Below, one piece after another: positions 9,151-19,108 of a DNA stretch of 64,000 nt. Position 1 is the stretch's first letter. The number at the start of each line of letters is the position of its first letter. The notes under the pieces are model-generated. The model was not told the origin of the DNA. It ran no database searches and saw only the letters and a list, made by a program, of their open reading frames with translations. This DNA is from Legionella maioricensis. GTDB taxonomy: Bacteria > Pseudomonadota > Gammaproteobacteria > Legionellales > Legionellaceae. Both the position numbers and the translations under genes were made by a program. Where the stretch lies: NCBI RefSeq assembly GCF_023618015.1, contig NZ_JAJKBJ010000015.1:18796-82795 (forward strand), given 5' to 3'.

Positions 9151-9215
9151 ATGATTTATATAAAAAATTTACCTTTTTAATAAACTCTCAATTTAAATTC
9201 TCATAGGAATTAACG

Positions 9216-9527
9216 ATGTACGTGCTCTGTTTTCATGTTCCAGAAACTCATCTTGAAATCGTTAAGAATGCTATTTTTAATGCTGGTGCAGGAAAAATGG
9301 AGCAATACAGTCATTGTTGTTGGCAAGTGCTAGGCGAAGGACAATTTATGCCATTAACTGGAAGCGAGGCATTCATTGGAAAAGTGAATCAATTAGAAAA
9401 AGTTGCCGAATATAAGGTCGAAACGGTATGTGACAAAACCTGTATTCGTGAAGTAATTGCTGCATTAAAGCTCGCCCATCCCTATGAAGTACCCTCTTAT
9501 CAGGTCTGGTCATTAGAAGATTTTTAA
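9216..9527 (+). CDS. YqfO/NIF3-like C-terminal domain protein, 103 aa
   Basis: This is a stand-alone version of the small ferredoxin-like domain that is inserted in NIF3/YqfO proteins and resembles CutA. It begins MYVLCFHVPETHLE and has the typical GAGKMEQYSHCCWQ and EVIAALKLAHPYEVPSY motifs, the latter ending in a conserved HPYE that may bind metal. The full length of about 100 residues matches the short family. The biochemical role is not established. The aggaatta site fits the ATG at 9216. Confidence 0.8.
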   Translation: MYVLCFHVPETHLEIVKNAIFNAGAGKMEQYSHCCWQVLGEGQFMPLTGSEAFIGKVNQLEKVAEYKVETVCDKTCIREVIAALKLAHPYEVPSYQVWSLEDF

Positions 9528-9667
9528 AGGATATCAGCAACTTTTCCTTGGAGATTCTTATTTGATGCGTTTTGGCAAGACACCATATAATTGCCGTAAT
9601 TTGGAAAGAGGCTTTTCCGCCACACTCCAAATATTCCAGTTAGAAGCAAATAAGTTCATTTGCATTT

Positions 9668-9699
9668 AACTAGCCCAAAAAGAGCTTTTTGGGCTAGTT
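9668..9699. terminator. Bidirectional hairpin between convergent genes
   Basis: aactagcccaaaaag and its reverse complement ctttttgggctagtt are separated by two bases, giving a 15-bp stem. Each arm ends in an A/T run, so either strand reads as a stem with a short T-tract inside. It lies between the YqfO-like gene and the convergent ankyrin gene and probably ends both transcripts. Confidence 0.6.
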
Positions 9700-9732
9700 A
9701 ACCAGGAACTATAGATTACTTTCTATTATTCC

Positions 9733-12579
9733 TTAAGCTTGACCCATTATAAGATTATTACTTGGTGTAGTTTTGTCTTCCAGATCCTCTTTTAGCCAAT
9801 TCAGTTTTTGTGCTGATTGAGTTTTCAAAGAGAAAACGCCCAGAACAAGAAGAGGGATAGAAATAGGAAGAGTCAGCAGTACCAGAATTAAAGAAGCCAC
9901 TCGTTTTGCCAATTCTCTATGAGTTTCTAAAACAGGACGAGCCAGCTGAGCGGCATCGAGACATCTCTGTTTGAACATAACTTTTTTGTCTTCAATACTC
10001 ATGCCTTCAGTCAAAATAAACTCGGCTTTGGCTAGCTTTAATTCCCTGATTAACGTTTTGGTCGCATTTACTGCCGAATCATAACGATAATTCCTTCTGG
10101 CCTTTTGTTCCATTTCTTTAAGTTTCTCTTGGAACGAAGCAATATGGGCGTCAACGTCAAAGAATTGTTCCATTGCTTTATGCCCAGCAAGGCATTGCTC
10201 CATTTGTCCATTGGCGAGCAATAATTCATTTATCGCATCAGGCTGTTCACACATCGCATACGACAATACATTCTCATAAGCACCATTCTCAATATTGCTT
10301 AAACATGATTTTTGCTTTTCCAATGTTAGCGTATTAGCTTTTAAAAGTAAGGGGACGATTAATTTGGAATCTTGTTTTTGTATTGCAACATCAAGAGGAT
10401 TATCACCAGCATGGTTTCTGGCATTTATATCAGCTCCGTGCGCCAACAAAGTAGCGACCACCTGACCGCCATTAGGAACTGCAACATGAAGAACGGTATT
10501 ACCTTGTGCATCTGGATGGGTAAGTAATTCAGCTCTTTCTTCCTCTAAGGCTTTAGTTAACACCAGCTCAACGACATTGTTATGGGCGCTACTAGCAGCC
10601 TCATGTAATACTGATGAACTTAGATGTGTAGAATATTCTTTAATATCGGCACCCATTTCGAGCAAATTCTGAACTGATTTGATCCGACCCAATCCCGCAG
10701 CCAGCATTAATAGCGTTTTACCCTCACTATTTCTCGAACCTAAAATGGATAGAATTGTATCCTCAGACTGCTTCTTTAGTTCTTCAACCAAATCATCCAA
10801 GAGCAGGGGATGAAACACAGCAGCATACAGCAATACATTGTCATAAGTACCTCCCTCAATCCTTGATAGGCAGTTTTTTTGTTGCTTTGCGTTTAAAGTA
10901 ATACCTTTGAAAAGTAATGGCTCCATTAATTCAGGATGATGCCTTAGTGCCAGATCAAACGCATTTTGAAAAATTTCATCCTTATGCCAAAAATAGAGAT
11001 GAAGAAGTGAAGAGTCGACTTTGTTTCTAATCATCACATCAGCGCCATTTTTAAGTAAAGTGGCCACTACGTTGGCATGCCCCTTAGTAATGGCTAAGTG
11101 AAGAGGCGTATTTTTTTCATGGTCAGTTTCGGCGTCAACTTCAGCTCCATGTTGTAATAACAACTCAACAACGTCATTATGCCCATTAATTGCTGCCCAG
11201 TGTAAAGCCCTTTTCTTATCCTCGCCAAATGCCTCTATCTCAGCATCTGCTCCTAATAATAATTCAACCGACTCCTTCCCTCCGGCTTTTGCTGCAATGA
11301 TCAATGCTGTGTCATCATCACGGGTTCGTGCGGTAACTAACTCATTCACCCGAGTATCATCCAAGAGATCAAAATATTGAGGCAGAGCTAATGGTTCGTA
11401 TTCTAAAGCATAATACAACGCACTTTCGTGGAAAGTATGTTTAAAAATTTCTTTTTGTTGCGATTCATCTAATACAAAAATGTAGGGTAGAACTTGGGGT
11501 TGCTTCACCGTGTTACGATTGACTTTTACTGTATAATCAGTGCTTTTCATCGCCTCTTTAATTGCCTTTTTTTGCTCACTGATTTGTTCTTTAAGTTGAC
11601 TCAGCTCCCCTTCCTCACGTTGAATTTTACTTACAATGGGACTAATGAAATTTCCTTCAATTATCTCGACACAAAACCTTGTATCTTGATACATTGCATC
11701 TTTAGGCCGCATTAAACGTCCTAAGGCCTCTTCCAGTGATGGATTGGTGTAATATTCCAAAGCCCATTTTTTTTTCTCTTGGGGATAGTTTTCCCAGAAC
11801 TCTGTAAATTTTAAAATCCCTACGTTTGCCGCAGCACCTGAATCTTCATCTTGACCACCTTGGTGCATACCGCCCGCTCTTAAGGCGCGGGCTAATTTAT
11901 CTAATTCAACGCCTAAATTAGAATCATGAAGTCTCTTCTTATTATAACCCTCGATTAAGTTATAATATTCTATAACCATAGGAGAATGTTGGGCAATTCG
12001 CGCGATCTCGCTTGCTGTTAACAAAGGAGGAAATAGTGGCACCCCAGGCTTCATCATCAAGTGCCTCATTTCACCTGTTTCAGATTCGTAAGCGCGCTTT
12101 AAACAAGCCATTATAGGAATGAATAATTTCCCATCGTCCGACAAGATAAATTCATGTAATTTTAATTGATGGATATTCACTCCATAAAGTGTCTCATGTA
12201 CCACCAAGCTGGGCATTAATAAGAAATAAGGTCCTTCCCCCATTTTTAATTCATCATATTTTTGGGGATCCGCAGGCAGTGGAGAAAGAATGTTTGCCAA
12301 TTCCACGCACAATAAATTTACTTTATTTAATGGTTGTTGCGTGTAAGAAGCGGAGGAATTACCAATCCTTTCCCAACGTGTTGCAAGAAATTCAGCTGCT
12401 TTTTTATTAAACTCTTCTGGTTTCGCTCTAAGACACTCCTCCAACTCATCCAAAGCCAATTGGTTTTCAAATTTAACCAGCGCGTCGGTATTATTAGTGG
12501 GGTCCAGTTGCTCTAAGGAATCGCGAATCTTCTTTATTTTTTCAATGAAATCAGGGAGGTTACGAATTGGAGAAGACAT
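9733..12579 (-). CDS. Ankyrin-repeat candidate effector with C-terminal membrane segment, 948 aa
   Basis: Two ankyrin blocks are clear. One begins at about residue 420 (DDDTALIIAAKAGG, then ALHWAAINGHNDVVELLLQHG and TPLHLAITKGHANVVATLL). The other begins at about residue 610 (GKTLLMLAAGLG, then TVLHVAVPNGGQVVATLLAHG). They are separated by a helical region with ENVLSYA-like repeats. A hydrophobic stretch near the end (SLILVLLTLPISIPLLVLGV) could insert in a host membrane. The first 300 residues are unrecognised. The ATG at 12579 is chosen over one 8 codons upstream because a GAGA site precedes it. Three PmrA-like half-sites lie upstream. Ankyrin effectors are typical of Legionella; the target is unknown. 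Confidence 0.8.
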   Translation of the reverse strand: MSSPIRNLPDFIEKIKKIRDSLEQLDPTNNTDALVKFENQLALDELEECLRAKPEEFNKKAAEFLATRWERIGNSSASYTQQPLNKVNLLCVELANILSPLPADPQKYDELKMGEGPYFLLMPSLVVHETLYGVNIHQLKLHEFILSDDGKLFIPIMACLKRAYESETGEMRHLMMKPGVPLFPPLLTASEIARIAQHSPMVIEYYNLIEGYNKKRLHDSNLGVELDKLARALRAGGMHQGGQDEDSGAAANVGILKFTEFWENYPQEKKKWALEYYTNPSLEEALGRLMRPKDAMYQDTRFCVEIIEGNFISPIVSKIQREEGELSQLKEQISEQKKAIKEAMKSTDYTVKVNRNTVKQPQVLPYIFVLDESQQKEIFKHTFHESALYYALEYEPLALPQYFDLLDDTRVNELVTARTRDDDTALIIAAKAGGKESVELLLGADAEIEAFGEDKKRALHWAAINGHNDVVELLLQHGAEVDAETDHEKNTPLHLAITKGHANVVATLLKNGADVMIRNKVDSSLLHLYFWHKDEIFQNAFDLALRHHPELMEPLLFKGITLNAKQQKNCLSRIEGGTYDNVLLYAAVFHPLLLDDLVEELKKQSEDTILSILGSRNSEGKTLLMLAAGLGRIKSVQNLLEMGADIKEYSTHLSSSVLHEAASSAHNNVVELVLTKALEEERAELLTHPDAQGNTVLHVAVPNGGQVVATLLAHGADINARNHAGDNPLDVAIQKQDSKLIVPLLLKANTLTLEKQKSCLSNIENGAYENVLSYAMCEQPDAINELLLANGQMEQCLAGHKAMEQFFDVDAHIASFQEKLKEMEQKARRNYRYDSAVNATKTLIRELKLAKAEFILTEGMSIEDKKVMFKQRCLDAAQLARPVLETHRELAKRVASLILVLLTLPISIPLLVLGVFSLKTQSAQKLNWLKEDLEDKTTPSNNLIMGQA

Positions 12580-12611
12580 AGTAAATCTCTTAATAAAAAA
12601 CATTGTGCTAC

Positions 12612-12655
12612 ATTTTAACTCATTATTCTTAAGAGTTCCTTAAGAACTCCTTAAG
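12612..12655 (-). promoter_or_regulatory. Triple PmrA-like box with -10 hexamer before the ankyrin gene
   Basis: Read on the minus strand: cttaaggag, tt, cttaaggaa, ct, cttaagaat, then 7 bases (aatgagt) and TAAAAT at 12617-12612. The half-sites occupy 12655-12647, 12644-12636 and 12633-12625, an exact 11-bp period, so all three face the same side of the helix. The ATG at 12579 is 32 bp beyond the -10. Confidence 0.65.
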
Positions 12656-12753
12656 AGTTTCATATTATTGAAAATAATCAGGGGCGATTTTCACCAAGTT
12701 TAAAATCCCTCCACTTTTCTTAAACTTTAGTGAAATCGCCATAGAAGATGAAG

Positions 12754-12845
12754 CAGCTACGTCATCCAGAGCGAAGCGAAGAATCTCCAAAATGTAGATC
12801 GTGCCTATTTCAGAGAGCCCTCATCGCAACTCCTCAGGATGACGG
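12754..12845. repeat. Degraded copy of the cgtcatc palindromic element
   Basis: The left end cgtcatccagagcgaagcga and the right end ctcctcaggatgacgg are imperfect inverted repeats around an unrelated centre. The arm vocabulary is the same as at 32488-33024 (cttcactgcgttcaggatgacg). It sits just downstream of the stop of the 1,917-residue protein gene and may serve as its terminator. Confidence 0.6.
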
Positions 12846-12869
12846 AAAACGGCGTTTCAACGTATGTTG

Positions 12870-15800
12870 TTACTCTTTCAAAATTTTTTGCAGCAGCGAC
12901 TTTTTAAGGTATTTTTCACAATGTTCTGCCGTCAAAGGGCGAGAAAAATAAAATCCCTGGATGCCATCAATATTTTGTCTTTGTAATAGCTTAAGCTGCG
13001 CTGAGTTTTCAACACCTTCGGCAATGACTTTAATATTTAACTTATGAGCAATGGTTGTAATGGCATTGATAATTGTTTGATCCAAGTAATCATTGTGGCA
13101 ATTATTAATGAACGCTTTATCTATTTTTATTTTATATACTGGTAAATGCTTTAAATAAGATAAGCTGGAGTATCCTGTACCAAAATCATCAATCACTAAT
13201 TTAATGCCCATTTCTTTTAGAGAGTCCATTTCTTTATAGAACCGTTCATTATATTCAATGAAGCTTGTTTCTGTAATTTCTAATTCAATACACGATGGAC
13301 TTAATTGAGTATCAGTCAGAACTTCTGCAACGACTCTGCTTAGTGAATGTCGGATAAACTGTATTGTTGAGACGTTTATAGCCACAGAGCCGGTTAATAT
13401 TTTTTTATCGTGCCATATTTTTGCTTGTTGGCAAACCGTTTTGATACCCCATTCACTTACCGGAATAATCAATTGGGATTGTTCCAGAGTATGAATAAAA
13501 TCCCCGGCGGCTAATATCCCTTTTTCTGGATGATTCCAACGTAATAAAGCTTCCAGTCCAATTATCTCTCCAGTCATAGCATGATGAACTGGTTGATACA
13601 TTAAAAAAAACTCTTGCTGATCATAAGCTCGTTGTAACTCTTTATCTAAACCGTGAGTGTGTTGATATTCTTCATAGAGTTCTGTTGAATAGTAATGAAA
13701 TTGATTTCTGCCCTTTTCTTTTGCTTGATAAAGTGCGGTATCTGCTAATTTCAACAGGGTTTGGATATCATGCCCATCTGTTGGAAAAAGACTAATTCCC
13801 ATACTCGAAGTAATTTGAATCAAATGACCGTCAATCGGGACTGGTTTGGACAGTTCATTAAGTAATCGCTCCACTATTATGGTGACTTGATCGTTAGAAA
13901 GAATATTAGTCAGTATTACTGTAAACTCATCCCCTCCTATTCGAGCGGCGACATCACCCTCACGCAAAATTGAGCTTAATATATTTGCAACATGAACCAG
14001 TAATTTATCTCCATTATCATGTCCCAAAGTATCATTAATCACTTTAAAATAATCAATATCTAAAAATAATAAAGCCAATTTTTCTTGAGTGCGCCCTATC
14101 TGTCGGGTGGCTTGTTGGAATAACTCATATAATAAACTTCGATTTGCCAACCCCGTTAAAGGATCATGAGTAGCCTGATAATAAAGATTAGCATTTTCCA
14201 GAGATGTCATTGCTTGAGAAGCCAACAGCTGTAAACTATCCAGATGATTAGACGTAAAGGTATAACTATTACTATTATTTTCTAAATATAATATTCGACG
14301 TAACTGACCATTATAAAATAAAGGCATCATCAAAAGTGAGCGAGGATTTTCCTGTTGTACATAAGCATCCTGAAAAGTCAGCTCCGATTGAATTGCATCA
14401 TTTAAGATAATCGGCTTTTGAGTGTGCTGAACATAATTCAAAAGAGAAATCGGATAGGTAGGCGAAGCGTCTGATTCGCTTATTGGCTTATTAAGATAAA
14501 TGACTTGTTGTTCCAGATTTCCTTCTGCTTCCATTACCCACTGCTCATTAACCTTCGCCAAAATGATACTGCGTTGTGCCCCTGCATTCTCCAAAACAAT
14601 CATCAGAAATTTTTGCAGTAATTTATCCAGACGAATTTCACTTGATATAAGTTGGGTAAATTTAAAGAGAGCCAACATATCCAGGCTTTTCGTATTCGTT
14701 TTGGATTGAGGAAGATTGGATAATGCCACATTATAATTTGAGGTATTGTACTTAAATGTTAATGTTGGGTATTTTTGTTCTAATAATTGAACCTTGGTTA
14801 AAGCTCCCCACTCATTGAAATATCGATGGGCACTGTGTAAATATAAATTCGCAATTCTGTCAATCTGGAACGTCATACAATAATGACCGGCCCTTTCACA
14901 CGCAATAGCAGCAATGAGTCCCAGGCCATTTGTAAGAGCCATTTCTATTGCCTGCTCGTACAATGCAAGAACATGCTCTTGATTATGCTCCAGACAGGCA
15001 AATTCGCTTTCCATTAATAACGCATAAACTTTATAATTTTCAGGACACCAAGCCGCATATTTGGCTATAAAAAAATTTAATTGCTTTAATCTTTTCAAAG
15101 TGGAGCGACGTTCTTTTTTAGCCAAGGCAGGTAAGTGATAAAATAAAGCCTGTGCAAAGAAAAATTTCCCCTCTAAATGACTAAGCAATCCTTTATCATA
15201 ATCTGAGTAAAGCTCATGATTTTTACCTGCTTTAATCGCTTCTTCAAAATTTCCCAATAAAAAATATAATCGGGTTAAGGAACTGTAAAAGAAACTTAAT
15301 TCTGTTTTATTTTTTCCTTGCAAAATCTGCCCTTCAAAAACACCTGCTTCTTCAACCTTGGACAATTCATTGTTTTCTAAACATTGGGTAAGATAGTCCC
15401 AAAATTTCGCCACATTAATAAAATCAGAAATAGTCACACGCGACATAAATGACAAAGCAGAATGAATATTCTTTTTTACTTCATTCAGGTTTTTTCCTCG
15501 GGTAAGCGAATGAATCACTAATAATAAATTACTGTAGTTACTGTATACTAAATCTCCTGCTTCACAACACAGGCTAAATGCTTTAAGAATGGTGTTATTA
15601 CACATTTTAATTGATTTTTGATACGGCTCAATAAAGGTTGCTAATACCAATTGATTTTTGCCTTCAAAATTTGATGCCCCATATTCCTTTTTCAGACGGT
15701 TGTAGAGTGATACAAATGAAATGGCGTCATCATAAAAATCCAGAGAATGCATGATAATAAAGGCGTAGCCAGGCAGAGACAGGGAGGTGCTGTCCGTATA

Positions 15801-18623
15801 TCCGTACTTTAAACTCAAACTGATGTTTTTGCACGTGAGTAAAACAAATAGCGGTTGATTGATGATAAAGGCGCTATTAAATAATTGAGTTATTAAATCA
15901 ACGATTGCTCTTTGTTTTAAACTTTTCATGGGAGGTAAATTAACATTTTCAATTTTGGTCTTTCTTAATTGAAATTTAATTTTATAAATTGCAATTAAAA
16001 TATGAATTAAATGAGGTTTTTCAGGTATTTTTACCCCAAAGCGTCGTAAAGCATCTATTCCCATTTGCAATGCTTCAGTATGTTTGCCCAAAGTAGAAAA
16101 CATCTCTATTTTAAGTTTATAGATTTCAAGGCTATCGAGTGCATTTTTTGCATGGTTTAGCAGTTCGGAAAAATACTGATCTGCGGCGCTAAAGTCTCCA
16201 ATCAAATATTTGCAAACGGCTGATTCCTTATAAAGCTGAAATGCCAGATCATAGTTATTATTCCAATTTTCTATTCCTAGTAATTCAACTCCGGCTGATA
16301 AGTATTCATTGGCGACATCATAAGCTGTTGCTGATTTTGCTCTTTGACCGGCCCAAAAATTATATTTTGCTAACAACAGCCTTTCATCCATATTATCAAT
16401 TAAAAAGATACTTTGATTAAAGTGCTTCATCACATCAAATAAGCGTTCATCATCTTCTTCAAGTGATTTTTCTTTTAATAACAGTCTGCCTATCCTAAGG
16501 TGAATTCTGGGTCTATCTTTTTGTTCAATGAGTTCGTAGGTTGCTTGCTGAATCCTGTCATGAGCAAATTGATAATGTAATGTATTGGTGAGAGACGTAA
16601 CCTTGTCGTTTATTCCCACCAACCCCAGTGTTTTATAAGTTTCATCAAGAGGATAAATTAAATTGGTTTCAATCGCTTGCCCTAATTGCTCTGCTGTTTG
16701 GCTGGTAGTTTGATTGTTAATAATAGACAAAGTTTTAAAATCAAATTGGTGCCCTAAACAGGAACATAGTTTTAAAGTTTCTTGGGTGGCAAGGGGAAGT
16801 AAATTAATTTTAGCGGTAAGTAGATTAACCACGTTATCAGTAGCGCTTTGTTGTTGAATCCTGGTTAAGTCCCATTCCCAGGAACCCCGTTCATAAGAGA
16901 AAAACAATATTTTTTCCTGATGAATGATTTTAAGAAATTCATTAATAAAAAATGGATTGCCTTGGGTTTTATCGAAAATGCTTTTAACAAGACTTTGCAT
17001 TTTTTCCGAGGTTCCAGATAAAGTATCTTGCAAAAGTTGTTGAATATTGTTCAATTGTAATGGTTGTAAAATTAATGTAGTAAATTCAATGTTATTCTTT
17101 TTTAAATTATTAATGGTTAACTGTAACGAATGTTTCTCATTAATTTCATTATCGCGATAAGCCCCAATAATCAATAAATAGTTCGTTTCATGATCTTGTA
17201 ATAAATTTTCAATAAAATTAAGAGAGGAGTTATCTGCCCATTGCAAATCATCAAGGAACATCACTAATGGATGCTCACTCTGAGCAAAAACCCGCACAAA
17301 ATTTTGGAACACCAGATTGAACCGAATTTGCGCATCGGCTGGATTGAGTAAGGGTACAGGCGGTTGCTCACCTATAATTAACTCTACTTCTGGAATCACA
17401 TCAATCACCACTTGTCCAATATGACCAAGAGCAAAAACCAGCTGTTCTTTAAGTTTTTTCAATCGATATTCACTTTCAGAAAGTACTTGTTTCACCAGAT
17501 TTTTAAAGGCGGTAACAATGGCGCTATAAGGGATACTTCGCCGTAATTGATCAAATTTACCCTGAATATAATAACCTTTATGTTGTACTATAGGCTTATG
17601 CACTTCTTTAACGAGGGATGATTTACCAATTCCAGAATAACCGCCAATGAATACAATTTCCTTGGCGCCTTGACTTATCCGATTAAATGCCTCAAGTAAA
17701 TGATGTACCTGTGATTCTCGACCATACAAATTTCGGGAAATGCTTAAGTGATCTCTTATATCATTTAATCCTAAGGTGAATTTACTGTTAATCCCTGATT
17801 GTTGCCATTGTTTAAGACATTCAAGAATATCTGCTTTTAGTCCAGTAATACTGGAATAACGTTTTTCAGGCATTTTTTCTAATAATTTATCGATTATTGC
17901 TGCGATCATTTTAGGTGTATCAGATCGAATATCTGATACATTAGGCGGTTTTTTTGCGATGTGGCAATGAACTAACTCAAGCGCGTCAGTAGTTTGAAAT
18001 GGTAATTGATTAGTCAACATTTCATAAAGTGTTACGCCCAGTGAATAAAAATCGGTACGGTAATCCACAGGACGGTTGATGCGCCCTGTTTGTTCAGGAG
18101 AAATATAAGCCAACCCATCTTGAAGCTCATCTAAACTTAGATAATCAAAAGTTTCTTCAGATAGTTTAATAGAAGCACTTAAATCAATCAGTTTAAGATT
18201 TAATTTTTCAGGATCTATAACCAGATTAGAAGGCTTAATTTGTTTGTGAATAATCTTTCGTTGATGCAGTTCTCCTATGATATCAACCAGTTGTATGGCC
18301 AGATTAAAAAAATCACTTAATTCTAATTGGTTCATCACACAATAAGAAGTTAATAGCTGCCCCTCTACACCCTCAAGGATTAATACAGGAACCGGAGTAT
18401 TTTGAAGAAAATCATGAGCCTTTATAACAGTAGGCGCTTCAATCATCTTCAATAACTGGAATTCATGTTGCAATATTGCGAAATGTTCGGAAGATGAACA
18501 ATCAGTATTAGGAGTTTTTAATAAGACTTTACACTTATCTTTGAGTCTGATGGCATAATAAGTATCAATATTATGATTTTGCCGCATTTTTTCTTGTAAG
18601 ATGTATCCTGCTATGGAAATCAT
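12870..18623 (-). CDS. Pseudokinase-AAA-GAF-GGDEF-EAL multidomain protein, 1917 aa
   Basis: Domains in order: an N-terminal protein-kinase fold (about 1-270); an AAA/NACHT-like ATPase (about 290-600, P-loop GGYSGIGKSS near 329); a long TPR-like helical region; a GAF domain (about 1325-1475); GGDEF (about 1500-1650); and EAL (about 1670-1910). GGDEF is intact (RIGGDEF), with an RxxD inhibitory site (REGD) before it. EAL is intact (EALLRW, EITETSF, IDDFGTGYSSL, AEGVE). It can therefore both make and break c-di-GMP. The kinase looks dead: the HRD loop reads HKQIKPSN and DFG reads DLS. No membrane segment is present. Its kinase-AAA-GAF arrangement is known from cyanobacterial and proteobacterial sensors; the signal is unknown. 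Confidence 0.9.
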   Translation of the reverse strand: MISIAGYILQEKMRQNHNIDTYYAIRLKDKCKVLLKTPNTDCSSSEHFAILQHEFQLLKMIEAPTVIKAHDFLQNTPVPVLILEGVEGQLLTSYCVMNQLELSDFFNLAIQLVDIIGELHQRKIIHKQIKPSNLVIDPEKLNLKLIDLSASIKLSEETFDYLSLDELQDGLAYISPEQTGRINRPVDYRTDFYSLGVTLYEMLTNQLPFQTTDALELVHCHIAKKPPNVSDIRSDTPKMIAAIIDKLLEKMPEKRYSSITGLKADILECLKQWQQSGINSKFTLGLNDIRDHLSISRNLYGRESQVHHLLEAFNRISQGAKEIVFIGGYSGIGKSSLVKEVHKPIVQHKGYYIQGKFDQLRRSIPYSAIVTAFKNLVKQVLSESEYRLKKLKEQLVFALGHIGQVVIDVIPEVELIIGEQPPVPLLNPADAQIRFNLVFQNFVRVFAQSEHPLVMFLDDLQWADNSSLNFIENLLQDHETNYLLIIGAYRDNEINEKHSLQLTINNLKKNNIEFTTLILQPLQLNNIQQLLQDTLSGTSEKMQSLVKSIFDKTQGNPFFINEFLKIIHQEKILFFSYERGSWEWDLTRIQQQSATDNVVNLLTAKINLLPLATQETLKLCSCLGHQFDFKTLSIINNQTTSQTAEQLGQAIETNLIYPLDETYKTLGLVGINDKVTSLTNTLHYQFAHDRIQQATYELIEQKDRPRIHLRIGRLLLKEKSLEEDDERLFDVMKHFNQSIFLIDNMDERLLLAKYNFWAGQRAKSATAYDVANEYLSAGVELLGIENWNNNYDLAFQLYKESAVCKYLIGDFSAADQYFSELLNHAKNALDSLEIYKLKIEMFSTLGKHTEALQMGIDALRRFGVKIPEKPHLIHILIAIYKIKFQLRKTKIENVNLPPMKSLKQRAIVDLITQLFNSAFIINQPLFVLLTCKNISLSLKYGYTDSTSLSLPGYAFIIMHSLDFYDDAISFVSLYNRLKKEYGASNFEGKNQLVLATFIEPYQKSIKMCNNTILKAFSLCCEAGDLVYSNYSNLLLVIHSLTRGKNLNEVKKNIHSALSFMSRVTISDFINVAKFWDYLTQCLENNELSKVEEAGVFEGQILQGKNKTELSFFYSSLTRLYFLLGNFEEAIKAGKNHELYSDYDKGLLSHLEGKFFFAQALFYHLPALAKKERRSTLKRLKQLNFFIAKYAAWCPENYKVYALLMESEFACLEHNQEHVLALYEQAIEMALTNGLGLIAAIACERAGHYCMTFQIDRIANLYLHSAHRYFNEWGALTKVQLLEQKYPTLTFKYNTSNYNVALSNLPQSKTNTKSLDMLALFKFTQLISSEIRLDKLLQKFLMIVLENAGAQRSIILAKVNEQWVMEAEGNLEQQVIYLNKPISESDASPTYPISLLNYVQHTQKPIILNDAIQSELTFQDAYVQQENPRSLLMMPLFYNGQLRRILYLENNSNSYTFTSNHLDSLQLLASQAMTSLENANLYYQATHDPLTGLANRSLLYELFQQATRQIGRTQEKLALLFLDIDYFKVINDTLGHDNGDKLLVHVANILSSILREGDVAARIGGDEFTVILTNILSNDQVTIIVERLLNELSKPVPIDGHLIQITSSMGISLFPTDGHDIQTLLKLADTALYQAKEKGRNQFHYYSTELYEEYQHTHGLDKELQRAYDQQEFFLMYQPVHHAMTGEIIGLEALLRWNHPEKGILAAGDFIHTLEQSQLIIPVSEWGIKTVCQQAKIWHDKKILTGSVAINVSTIQFIRHSLSRVVAEVLTDTQLSPSCIELEITETSFIEYNERFYKEMDSLKEMGIKLVIDDFGTGYSSLSYLKHLPVYKIKIDKAFINNCHNDYLDQTIINAITTIAHKLNIKVIAEGVENSAQLKLLQRQNIDGIQGFYFSRPLTAEHCEKYLKKSLLQKILKE

Positions 18624-19108
18624 TTAAAGCCTTGTTTTTTCATTTAAATAATTCGCTGATGAGGAAGAAAATGGCTCACCTCATGCGGATCAACTTAGAG
18701 TGAAGGATACTTGGGATGCTTCCACTTCTCCTTTTAATATTAGTTCTATTTTTGACCATTTTCCAGGTTAAAAAATGACCATGAGGTAGAAAAAATAATG
18801 TTCCCACGTCATCAGAACAAGTCCGGATTTTTCTAAGGCTATGAGTTTAGTTCCTGTCTTCAAAACTGACTGGTATAACGTATAAAACCTTTTCTCCTCA
18901 GTTGTTATTTATTAGTCTTTTGTTTATTATCAGTTCATCAATACTAAAATGATGGGCCTTGAGGCGCAGTGTTCTATTCATCCTGACAGATACCGTGCTG
19001 TTTCCAGATGATCTCTCGCTAAGGCTCGAGATGACGGGGAAGCTCCCGGAGCAGACCGCACTTCAGACGGTTAATGACGAATTGCCACGAATAAATGGTC
19101 TAAATTCA
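18624..19108. other. Intergenic region between divergent genes
   Basis: Apart from a repeat at 18974-19046, no gene, RNA structure or clear promoter is seen. It must hold promoters for both the large c-di-GMP gene (minus) and the glutathione S-transferase gene (plus). Short open frames here lack ribosome sites. Confidence 0.4.
18974..19046. repeat. Copy of the palindromic element upstream of the GST gene
   Basis: The left arm is degraded (attcatcctgacagatacc). The right arm is well preserved: gatgatctctcgctaaggct then cgagatgacgggg. There is no tandem expansion here. The element lies within an open frame leading into the GST gene, so an upstream start would translate it. Confidence 0.6.

Noticed and set aside
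12748..12951. 67-codon gene beginning MKQLRHPERSEES
   Set aside because: It translates a copy of the dispersed element and then runs antisense into the large c-di-GMP gene.
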